A stretch of DNA of 64,000 bases from Nymphalis io (taxonomy: Eukaryota > Arthropoda > Insecta > Lepidoptera > Nymphalidae). Under the pieces are notes generated by a model. It searched no databases, was not told the origin of the DNA, and saw only the letters and a list, made by a program, of their open reading frames with translations. Below are positions 62,501-64,000 of the stretch, piece after piece; position 1 is the stretch's first letter; the number at the start of each line of letters is the position of its first letter. Location of the stretch: the NCBI RefSeq assembly GCF_905147045.1, contig NC_065910.1:1736001-1800000 (forward strand). Direction: 5' to 3'. A program made the translations under genes and the position numbers.

Positions 62501-63673
62501 ATTGTTTATAAATTGTTGAGGGGTGAGATTTGTTTGATAGATGTAAGAATTTAAATTAGACTTATTGCTATGATTAGTTTTTTTTACATGATCGATTTTA
62601 TACGATATTTCAAGACAGAACAACGATACCATAGCGAACAACGGTAACGTTAAAATAATACATGGAATGGAATGCAATTTCTCTTAACAAGAAACCGCAA
62701 CAAATGGAACTAATTATTTTTAGATAATAATAATAATATCCTGGTTATATTATTCACACATGGCCATCTGATCCCAAACTAAGCAGAGCTTGTACTATGG
62801 AAACCAGACAACTGATGTACTACATATACTACTTTTCTTTTGTAAATACATACTTATATAGATAATTACACCCAGACTCAGGACAAACAGACATGTTCAT
62901 GCACACAAATGTCTGTCCCCGATGGGTATCGAACCCAACCTTCGGCGTGAAAGGCAAATATCTAACAACCATGCCAACCGGCCCGTCGCCGTCGCCATAT
63001 TTGGCATAGCGTTTGTGACTTTACATTCTTATCTTGCAAGAACTATCTTTTCTGTATACAGGATACAAAATAGAGCTTCTAAAGTGAGAATAAAGTATGT
63101 TTCAGATTCGATGCGATATGAATGGGCAGATAATATGCTTTTATGTTTGTTTAAGGTTAGGGTTCAAAGTTACACCTTCAATCGAGTATCGCTCTGATCG
63201 GAATGTAATATCTAATGAAAATAATTAAAATTTATAAACCCAACAATCTGCTTCACGGGTCCATCAATAAATTCAACTAATATCAATAATCTATCATTTA
63301 TCAAGTTGATTAAAAATTGATCGTGTAACATCTCCTATATTGTAAAATTATATTGAATGATGCGACAAAAATTAATGTTTTCGTGACATAATTTAAAACA
63401 TTGAAATCCTTTTACAAGCACTTTTTTGTTCATATTTATAGTCTTCTAAAGTAATGATTTTTTTTTTATAAAGTATTGTTGTCATGTTTATCTTTGTTAA
63501 CAGCTCAGCGAATGCTAAGAAATGGGAGGTGGAATTAGCTACATTGAAGAGTAATAACCTTCGGCTCACAGCTGCTTTGCAAGAAAGCACTGCCAATGTC
63601 GACGAGTGGAAGCGACAGCTCCATCAGTACAGGGAGGAAGTGGCTCGTGCGAGACACTATGCTACAGGCAAAG
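24858..63673 (+). CDS. Homer: Homer scaffold protein, spliced, 3' end outside window
   Basis: Homer proteins use an N-terminal EVH1 domain to bind PPxxF ligands (group I mGluRs, IP3 receptors, Shank) and a C-terminal coiled coil to tetramerise at the postsynaptic density. Eight coding exons join without a phase conflict into 298 codons plus one base. The EVH1 domain covers residues 1-111. Ligand-pocket residues F14, W24, G89 and F90 fall at the same numbers as in mammalian Homer1. A Ser/Thr/Ala/Pro-rich linker follows (about 115-225), then a leucine/glutamine-rich coiled-coil start (about 229 onward). The last coiled-coil exons lie past the right edge. Introns 2 to 6 are about 0.3-4.3 kb, intron 1 is 6.8 kb and intron 7 is 21.5 kb. 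The protein is unlikely to be anything else. Confidence 0.92.
26446..26702 (-). repeat. SINE family C
   Basis: Near-complete copy. The (aat)n tail is at the left, the B box reads gggaatcgaacccacaac on +, and the tRNA-like head lies at the right end (caaccacgccaaccagccc). It lies within Homer intron 1. Confidence 0.85.
27818..28079 (-). repeat. Family B short repeat
   Basis: Nearly full-length minus copy, from agcatatgggccaccttatg to gacgagcttgcacaaagctc. The A tail has been lost or replaced. The 5' end of the element directly abuts a (TA)n run. Confidence 0.85.
28080..28158. repeat. (TA)n microsatellite
   Basis: About 27 uninterrupted TA units, followed by imperfect tataactata variants. It starts exactly at the 5' end of the adjacent family B repeat. 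Confidence 0.95.
30362..30690 (-). repeat. GC-rich family E, two partial copies in tandem
   Basis: In the first unit (30362-30545), gcgaaagcgatcccgtggcg, then taccgctggttttttagtgg and actgttcccgtgggggaaat match the reverse complement of 41988-42165. A second unit starts again at 30543 with gcgcaagcgatcccgtggcg and runs to about 30690. The sequence is conspicuously GC-rich against its surroundings. No coding function is evident. A 122-codon minus frame across it is a shadow. Confidence 0.75.
30725..30868. repeat. Two AT-rich palindromes
   Basis: 30725-30779 is a TA-rich palindrome with the core aaatacatatgtatatatac. 30797-30868 is a 72-bp near-perfect palindrome with arms starting cagggtttttaggcgaatat and ending attcgcctaaaaaccctg, with a single central mismatch. 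Either could form a cruciform. Confidence 0.9.
31433..31560 (-). repeat. SINE family A with internal deletion
   Basis: The tail part (cctgtgaatgtcccattgtt) joins directly to the head part (catcggttaagattcacgcg). About 170 bases of body are missing. It lies about 70 bases before Homer exon 2. Confidence 0.85.
31629..31785 (+). CDS. Homer: Homer exon 2, EVH1 first half
   Basis: Acceptor ttacag, donor AAG/GTATGA. It encodes residues 2 (last base) to 54, including QPIFTCKAHVFHIDPKTKRS and VSFFYDSSRNLYRIISVEGT. F14 and W24 of the ligand pocket are here. It ends in phase 0. Confidence 0.95.
31953..32415. repeat. Three-level nested SINE A / SINE A / LINE-tail cluster
   Basis: A plus-strand family A head (31953-32011, tagaacacgtggaccttagc) stops at its B box and its body resumes at about 32361 (catgtttagtttcatcgcgt). 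Between them lies a minus-strand family A copy (about 32024-32250). That copy is in turn interrupted by a minus-strand LINE 3' fragment (32251-32344) flanked by 16-bp repeats. Confidence 0.75.
32251..32344 (-). mobile_element. Very short LINE 3'-end insertion
   Basis: About 94 bases matching the last part of the LINE 3' UTR at 12324-12420, with the poly(A) as a T run at the left. The perfect 16-bp direct repeat cgcaaccatcggtttt at 32235-32250 and 32345-32360 is its target-site duplication. The 5' truncation left nothing but the hairpin and tail. Confidence 0.9.
33177..33470 (+). repeat. Family B short repeat, complete
   Basis: Runs from ctggtggtagggctttgtgc to an A-rich tail at about 33470. 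The 3' block gtgaccacttaccatcaggt shared with the LINE is intact. The flanks agtcata at 33163-33169 and 33470-33476 may be remains of a target duplication. Confidence 0.9.
35326..35612 (+). repeat. Family B short repeat, complete
   Basis: Full-length copy with an A tail. Just upstream, fragments of its own first bases are repeated (tactggtggtaggacttttt at 35303-35322), as if the 5' end had been copied more than once. Confidence 0.9.
36121..36252 (+). CDS. Homer: Homer exon 3, EVH1 second half
   Basis: Acceptor ttccag, donor AAG/GTAAGT, 44 codons. Residues 55-98 include INSTITANMTFTKTSQKFGQ and ANTVYGLGFASEAEL. G89 and F90, needed for ligand binding in the family, are present. Confidence 0.95.
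36451..36692 (-). repeat. SINE family C
   Basis: (aat)n tail at the left, B box gggaatcgaacccacaac on +, tRNA-like head at the right (accacgccaaccggctc). A near-complete copy 200 bases after Homer exon 3. Confidence 0.85.
37570..37781 (+). repeat. Family B short repeat, 3' portion
   Basis: Starts at ttattgttgtgttccggttt and runs to the A tail. The 5' portion of the family is absent here, but appears inverted on the other side of the LINE at 39410-39525. Confidence 0.85.
37829..39298 (+). CDS. Reverse transcriptase fragment of LINE copy 2
   Basis: An uninterrupted 489-codon frame that differs from copy 1 at about 20 residues by eye, clustered around KKSPFYPHPSLCGIPLMIQ. All RT motifs are intact: SLDISKAFDRVWH, GVPQGSVLSPT, CYADDST and GMDVRCDL. 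The true frame extends upstream through RKASSPDGIPAIVL to the truncation point. It is a retrotransposon fragment in an intron of Homer, in the sense orientation, and not a host gene. Confidence 0.85.
   Translation: MLKKCAAELSPVLTRLFQLSLSSGCVPEAWRRANVQAVPKKGDRSDPANYRPIAITSVLCKVMERILNNQLIHYLEDHCLINDRQYGFRPKRSTGDLLAYVTHLWGEAIDKHGESLAVSLDISKAFDRVWHRSLLSKLQAYGLPAQLCTWIASFLHKRSLRVLVDGCASQFYVVNAGVPQGSVLSPTLFLLHINDMLSLGNIHCYADDSTVHGGYHGRAVAGRAETEERRENLVIELDRTLELIAKWGSDNLVEFNAKKTQVCALTAKKSPFYPHPSLCGIPLMIQSKIAMLGMDVRCDLSPRDYIEAIIKTASRKLGVLNKVRRFFTPQQLCLLYKTQVPSCVEYCSHLWDGSAKYLLEALDRLQRRAVRIIGDVKVTNTLEPLQLRREIAALSAFYRLYHGECSEELFSLIPASPFLLKSTRAGSRCHRLTVTSIPSRTKKFGNSFLCRTTKKWNSLPAHVFPSSYNPGSFKRGVKRHLAGRQGGDG
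39342..39378 (+). other. LINE 3' UTR hairpin
   Basis: Arms gactctactaccac and gtggagtagagtc pair over 13 bp with one bulged A, around the ten-base loop ttaccatcag. The same structure occurs in copy 1 (12360-12396, other strand). It is a plausible recognition structure for the element's own reverse transcriptase, as known for other LINE 3' ends. Confidence 0.75.
39410..39525 (-). repeat. Family B short repeat, 5' portion
   Basis: A minus-strand copy covering only the family's first ~115 bases (ggtagggctttgtgcaagct to gggtgagtgagcca). It abuts the poly(A) of LINE copy 2. Confidence 0.85.
39983..40159 (+). CDS. Homer: Homer exon 4
   Basis: Acceptor ccatag, donor CAG/GTTTGT, 59 codons (residues 99-157). 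It starts with FIEKFQEVKEAIQAQQ, the last helix of the EVH1 domain, then continues into an Ala/Ser/Thr/Pro-rich linker that looks disordered. Confidence 0.92.
40230..40272. repeat. (TA)n microsatellite in Homer intron 4
   Basis: About 21 TA units in the 275-base intron 4, 70 bases after exon 4. Confidence 0.95.
40435..40482 (+). CDS. Homer: Homer exon 5
   Basis: Acceptor ttacag, donor AGG/GTAGGT, 16 codons encoding FPVPVMAEQPGRDSRR (residues 158-173). Small and phase 0 on both sides, so skipping would keep the frame. Called from splice sites and phase rather than from strong conservation. Confidence 0.75.
41169..41234 (+). CDS. Homer: Homer exon 6
   Basis: Acceptor ttccag, donor CAG/GTAAGA, 22 codons encoding PKVENDEMMVHQRAHSVSST plus LQ (residues 174-195). 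Phase 0 on both sides. The HSVSST stretch is a plausible phosphorylated linker. Confidence 0.8.
41421..41710 (+). repeat. Family B short repeat in Homer intron 6
   Basis: Full-length copy from actggtggtaggattttgtg to about 41710 with the A tail reduced. It carries a small internal duplication around ggttgggttagattaggcgc. Confidence 0.85.
41822..41961 (+). CDS. Homer: Homer exon 7, GC-rich Ala/Pro linker
   Basis: Acceptor tggcag, donor CAGAG/GTCGGT, 46 codons plus two bases (residues 196 to 242). It encodes GGGYATVGRAPRAAP, an (AP) repeat, then ADSAEQLLRYENDRLKLALAQ-type sequence that opens the coiled coil. It is extremely GC-rich, unlike all other exons here. The split AG plus C of the next exon makes serine. 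Confidence 0.88.
41988..42165 (+). repeat. GC-rich family E element
   Basis: From tttaacgctggaaaaacgcc to gcgccacgagatcgcttccg. It matches the reverse complement of 30362-30545. It begins fewer than 30 bases after the donor of Homer exon 7. Short open frames over it are shadows. Confidence 0.75.
43371..43605 (+). repeat. Family B short repeat, diverged
   Basis: Recognisable from ataaggctttgtgcatgcgc to accaccaggtggcctatctg with many substitutions and no clean A tail. Confidence 0.7.
44400..44405 (-). terminator. Candidate polyadenylation signal of the cuticle gene
   Basis: AATAAA on the minus strand (tttatt on +), 112 bases after the stop codon of the cuticular protein. It would give a short 3' UTR. 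Confidence 0.5.
44517..44788 (-). CDS. Cuticular protein exon 4
   Basis: Acceptor at 44789-44790 (tatccag on minus), stop TAA at 44519-44517. It encodes the end of the RR-2 domain from SYTVVETDG and the Tyr/Glu-rich tail. A 13-bp inverted repeat (44529-44541 with 44560-44572) lies in its last codons. Confidence 0.93.
44517..53121 (-). CDS. RR-2 cuticular protein, four exons, nested in Homer
   Basis: Encodes a 175-aa structural protein of the cuticle that binds chitin through an extended Rebers-Riddiford domain. The signal peptide is MELIKFAPIFLLIVSSLA, cut before QYDSY. A His/Tyr/Asp-rich segment follows (residues 19-55). The RR-2 domain (about 58-118) includes YSFDYSVKDPHTGD, ETRDGDKVKGSYTVVETDG, VEYEADDKNGFNAIVHK. 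The C-terminal tail is rich in Tyr, Glu and Lys (EEYNAKQEYEEYKQKPVYE) and ends VGNYEH. Exons are 53110-53121, 45503-45649, 45299-45395 and 44517-44788, with all phases consistent. The very short first coding exon and long first intron (7.5 kb) are usual for this family. It lies opposite to Homer within one Homer intron. Expression timing cannot be read from sequence. I do not assign a numbered CPR name. Confidence 0.92.
45299..45395 (-). CDS. Cuticular protein exon 3
   Basis: Acceptor tatag, donor AAAG/GTAAGA. It encodes AHPKYSFDYSVKDPHTGDDK and EHWETRDGDKVK, the first half of the RR-2 domain. It ends in phase 1; the glycine codon is split. Confidence 0.93.
45503..45649 (-). CDS. Cuticular protein exon 2
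   Basis: Acceptor ttctag, donor CAT/GTAAGT, 49 codons. It completes the signal peptide (KFAPIFLLIVSSLA) and encodes the His/Tyr-rich spacer YHHKPLVHHEHLDDHHGEEY. Confidence 0.92.
45850..46085 (+). repeat. Family B short repeat, diverged
   Basis: From ggtggtaggactttgagtaa to an A run at about 46085, with several deletions. A family D body relic lies just before it (about 45730-45845, gtgcataagtgtgtgcgcta). Confidence 0.7.
46173..46468 (-). repeat. SINE family A, complete
   Basis: Tail ataacagcctgtaaatgtcc, full body, B box slightly damaged (gggttgtacccacga on +) and head ccatctcggct. Close to the family's 298-base length. Confidence 0.9.
47955..48175 (+). pseudogene. LINE ORF2 C-terminal remnant
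   Basis: The plus-strand frame reads SFTRLNRVSKSFMGQCIRFY then NRIPENVQKDSIVKFKIIVK and KGYYKTIIINFLDD. This is the typical end of a LINE reverse-transcriptase ORF, where the conserved part runs from a FYNxIP motif through an FKxxVKxxL helix to KGYY. The RT core is absent and no clear 3' tail remains. It is a different element from the two 1.6-kb copies. Confidence 0.6.
48421..48556 (+). repeat. SINE family C, 5' truncated
   Basis: Only the 3' part (tatataagtatgtatttaca to cagatggccgcgtgtgaaaa) and the (att)n tail are present. The tRNA-like head is missing. Confidence 0.85.
48949..49248 (-). repeat. SINE family A, complete
   Basis: Tail cagtaatagcctgttaatgt, body intact, B box gggtttgaatccacga on +, head ccacatcggct. 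High similarity to the copies at 46173 and 50738. Confidence 0.92.
50152..50252 (-). repeat. SINE family C, 3' third only
   Basis: (aat)n tail, then tcctgggacatgattcacac to ggaaaccagacaactgatat. It ends there, without a head. Confidence 0.8.
50413..50461. repeat. (TA)n microsatellite
   Basis: About 22 TA units after a short imperfect start (atatatatgta). The preceding 60 bases contain a direct repeat of gtaccttg(a/g)agtactcaata. Confidence 0.95.
50721..51052 (-). repeat. SINE family A with perfect target duplication
   Basis: The element occupies 50738-51035 (298 bases). It is flanked by a perfect 17-bp direct repeat, attttttttctcgatag, at 50721-50737 and 51036-51052. This fixes the ends of the family: 5' gaagccgagatggcctagtgg and 3' acaggctgtta. 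A and B boxes are intact, so this is the youngest-looking copy in the window. Confidence 0.95.
51145..51196 (-). repeat. SINE family A 3' tail fragment
   Basis: Only about 50 bases of the 3' end (cagtaacagcctgtaaatgt, tgctgggctaaggcctcct) are present, as expected for strong 5' truncation. Confidence 0.85.
51470..51722 (-). repeat. Family B short repeat
   Basis: Nearly complete minus-strand copy, from aaaacacccgatggtaagtg to agagcttgcacaaagctcta. Three copies of an 18-base tandem repeat follow directly. Confidence 0.85.
51726..51779. repeat. Tandem repeat, 3 x 18 bp
   Basis: Units actagagtgacttattyc at 51726-51743, 51744-51761 and 51762-51779, with a single base difference. It lies at the 5' border of the adjacent family B copy. 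Confidence 0.9.
53110..53121 (-). CDS. Cuticular protein exon 1 (MELI)
   Basis: ATG GAA TTG ATT is followed by the donor GTGAGT. In phase with exon 2 it completes a hydrophobic signal peptide. An alternative reading that ends one codon later (MELIV) has no GT donor. Confidence 0.85.
53204..53209 (-). promoter_or_regulatory. TATA box of the cuticle gene
   Basis: TATAAG on the minus strand, 83 bases before the ATG. A start site about 30 bases downstream falls near 53175-53180, in the minus-strand sequence tttgcattcaaacg, which has an initiator-like CATTC. That leaves a 5' UTR of about 55 bases. Cuticle genes commonly have this arrangement. Confidence 0.6.
54411..54707 (+). repeat. Family B short repeat, complete
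   Basis: The best-preserved copy: 5' tggtggtagagctttgtgca, 3' gtgaccacttaccatcaggt and ctcgtccgtcttcc, with a 14-base A tail. Flanks aaatcct on both sides suggest a short target duplication. Confidence 0.92.
55413..55487 (-). repeat. Family B 5' fragment
   Basis: Minus-strand fragment with only the first 75 bases of the family (ggtaggactttgtgctaacc on minus). Confidence 0.75.
55740..55985 (+). repeat. SINE family D relic
   Basis: The B-box remnant gaggtcctgggttaaaag, the middle actctcagtagcaacccagt and the end cgccgtttcggaaatcggcc follow the family D order. It is strongly diverged and the first half of the head is lost. Confidence 0.6.
56259..56539 (-). repeat. SINE family A
   Basis: Tail agtaacaacctgtgagtgtc, full body with a small deletion, B box damaged (agagtttgaacccacga on +), head ccatctcgcc. 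The head runs directly into a (TA)n palindrome. Confidence 0.88.
56533..56633. repeat. Two adjacent TA-centred palindromes
   Basis: 56533-56594 is atctcgcc, then (TA)n, then ggcgagat. 56594-56633 has arms ttattaattatc and gataattaataa around (TA)n. Both are perfect by eye. Confidence 0.9.
57270..57584 (-). repeat. SINE family A with target duplication
   Basis: The element at 57282-57572 is flanked by a perfect 12-bp repeat, tttcgagtgtaa, at 57270-57281 and 57573-57584. The B box is partly deleted (gctttgaacccacga on +). Confidence 0.92.
57855..58036 (+). mobile_element. RTE-type LINE 3' end
   Basis: The plus strand encodes RIGKRSVGRPPARWGDD, then AGSGWRLRAENRAQWRAIGE and TYVQQWTRKG before a stop at about 58012. 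A (TGATGA)n tail follows. This is the C-terminal end of an RTE-clade ORF and matches the fragment at 22084-22252 on the other strand. 5' truncated; no clear target duplication. Confidence 0.85.
58395..58635 (-). repeat. SINE family A, head lost
   Basis: Tail cagtaacagcctgtgaatgt and body are good, with a gap where tgttttccttcaccgt is missing. It stops at the B box (gggtttgaacctagg on +) and is followed by an unrelated gcaaagcaaaagcaaagc run. Confidence 0.88.
60857..61075 (+). repeat. Family B short repeat, diverged
   Basis: From tggttgggctttgtgtaagc to aataaaaaaag with deletions. The tail block has changed to ggtaaccatttacatccgga. Confidence 0.75.
61470..61680 (+). repeat. Chimera of SINE A and family B relics
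   Basis: A degraded family A body (tgagcaccaccaagcttatt to aggaattgccacatgt) joins directly at about 61612 to a family B inner block (acataacatcttagttccca to gtaagggatggtta). Confidence 0.55.
61690..61775 (+). repeat. tRNA-like SINE head of another family
   Basis: A-box-like tagcgtaatggtttacgg and B box ggttcgatcccgacc are at the right distance. The acceptor stem does not close, so this is taken as a SINE head rather than a functional tRNA gene. Confidence 0.45.
61915..61967. repeat. Long hairpin-forming inverted repeat
   Basis: 25-base arms (61915-61939 and 61943-61967) are complementary at 24 positions, with a three-base loop AAA. The arms contain cgtataattataaa and ttctgaata. No family was recognised. 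Confidence 0.85.
62723..62985 (-). repeat. SINE family C, complete
   Basis: (ataat)n tail at the left, body gatcccaaactaagcagagc to tgtctgtccccgatgggta, and head atgccaaccggcccg at the right. It lies 520 bases before Homer exon 8. Confidence 0.88.
63504..63673 (+). CDS. Homer: Homer exon 8, coiled-coil start
   Basis: Acceptor aacag, donor AAAG/GTACAG. It encodes the end of S242, then SANAKKWEVELATLKSNN, LRLTAALQESTANVDEWKRQ and LHQYREEVARARHYATGK (to residue 298). Its heptad-like leucines fit the family's coiled coil. It ends in phase 1; the next exon is outside the window. Confidence 0.92.
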
Positions 63674-64000
63674 GTACAGACAACTCTCTCATTTTATGTT
63701 ACTATAAGACAATAAACCATGGCCGGTACCGTGGCCAGGAATAGTGTGACTACCGGGAATTGGGGGCCGTGCATTTGGGTTGTCGCTCATTTAGGGGGTT
63801 AATTGCCTTAGTCACTACGCTTGGCAGGTGGGTTGGTGAACGAAGTAACTGAAAATCTTTCGCTGATAGCGATGCTGACCGCTATCAGGATTTGCATTTT
63901 CGGATTGCAGCATTTGTGTAGTTGTACCGCCACGATTTCGATCGCCAGAGTCTCGTTCTATGATCAGCAGGATTTTTTTTTTTTTTTATAGAATAGGAAG
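63674..64000 (+). other. Start of Homer intron 8
   Basis: A GC-richer block at about 63720-63970 (gggggccgtgcatttgggtt, then tgctgaccgctatcaggatt) looks like part of a mobile element that I cannot name. From about 63971 a T run followed by tatagaataggaag is the tail of a minus-strand family B copy cut by the window edge. Confidence 0.5.

Larger units (their letters stand above)
41962..63503 (+). other. Homer intron 7 (21.5 kb), host of the cuticle gene
   Basis: The intron runs from GTCGGT to aacag. It contains the complete RR-2 cuticular protein gene on the opposite strand (53121-44517) and many SINE and family B copies, listed separately. Stretches 42170-43370, 43620-44390, 46480-47950, 49250-50150, 51730-53100, 53210-54410, 54710-55410, 55990-56250, 56640-57280, 58640-60850 and 61780-62720 are AT-rich and show no gene that I can support. 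Confidence 0.8.

Overview
This is a repeat-dense, AT-rich window of an insect nuclear genome. Spliced genes with GT-AG introns, an RR-2 chitin-binding cuticle protein, TATA-type core promoters, several tRNA-derived SINE families and jockey/RTE-type LINE fragments point to Lepidoptera, most likely a butterfly. The order is an inference from gene and repeat style; no species can be named from the sequence alone.

Three protein-coding genes are supported. (1) Positions 600-1814 (+): an intronless La-related protein 6 (LARP6), complete, with a TATA box about 100 bp upstream of its start codon and a UTR with polyadenylation signals downstream. (2) Positions 24858 to beyond the right edge (+): Homer, the EVH1-domain postsynaptic scaffold. 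I resolve eight coding exons. The first contributes only five coding bases (ATGGG, 24858-24862). The others are at 31629-31785, 36121-36252, 39983-40159, 40435-40482, 41169-41234, 41822-41961 and 63504-63673. All junction phases agree and give 298 codons plus one base; the C-terminal coiled coil continues outside the window. (3) Positions 53121 down to 44517 (-): a complete four-exon RR-2 cuticular protein (175 aa), nested on the opposite strand inside the 21.5-kb seventh Homer intron. Its own first intron is 7.5 kb.

The rest is mostly mobile-element debris in long introns and in the 23 kb between LARP6 and the first coding exon of Homer. Two inverted copies of one LINE (12324-13946 on -, 37792-39407 on +) keep an open 489-codon reverse-transcriptase frame. 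They lack the endonuclease and begin at the same element base. Their 3' UTR carries a strong hairpin, whose loop and inner stem recur in the tail of the commonest short repeat (called family B here). tRNA-derived SINEs of three families (A, C, D) are scattered throughout; several copies have clear target-site duplications and some are nested in one another. RTE-type LINE 3' ends, a GC-rich repeat (family E), TA-microsatellite palindromes and one old local duplication make up the rest.

LARP6 and Homer are neighbours on the same strand with no obvious functional link. The cuticle gene shares Homer's intron but has its own TATA promoter, signal peptide and polyadenylation signal. I found no CRISPR array, operon, bacterial feature or clearly new multi-gene system. 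The most interesting material is the transposon biology and the nested gene architecture. Family letters A-E are labels made for this report.
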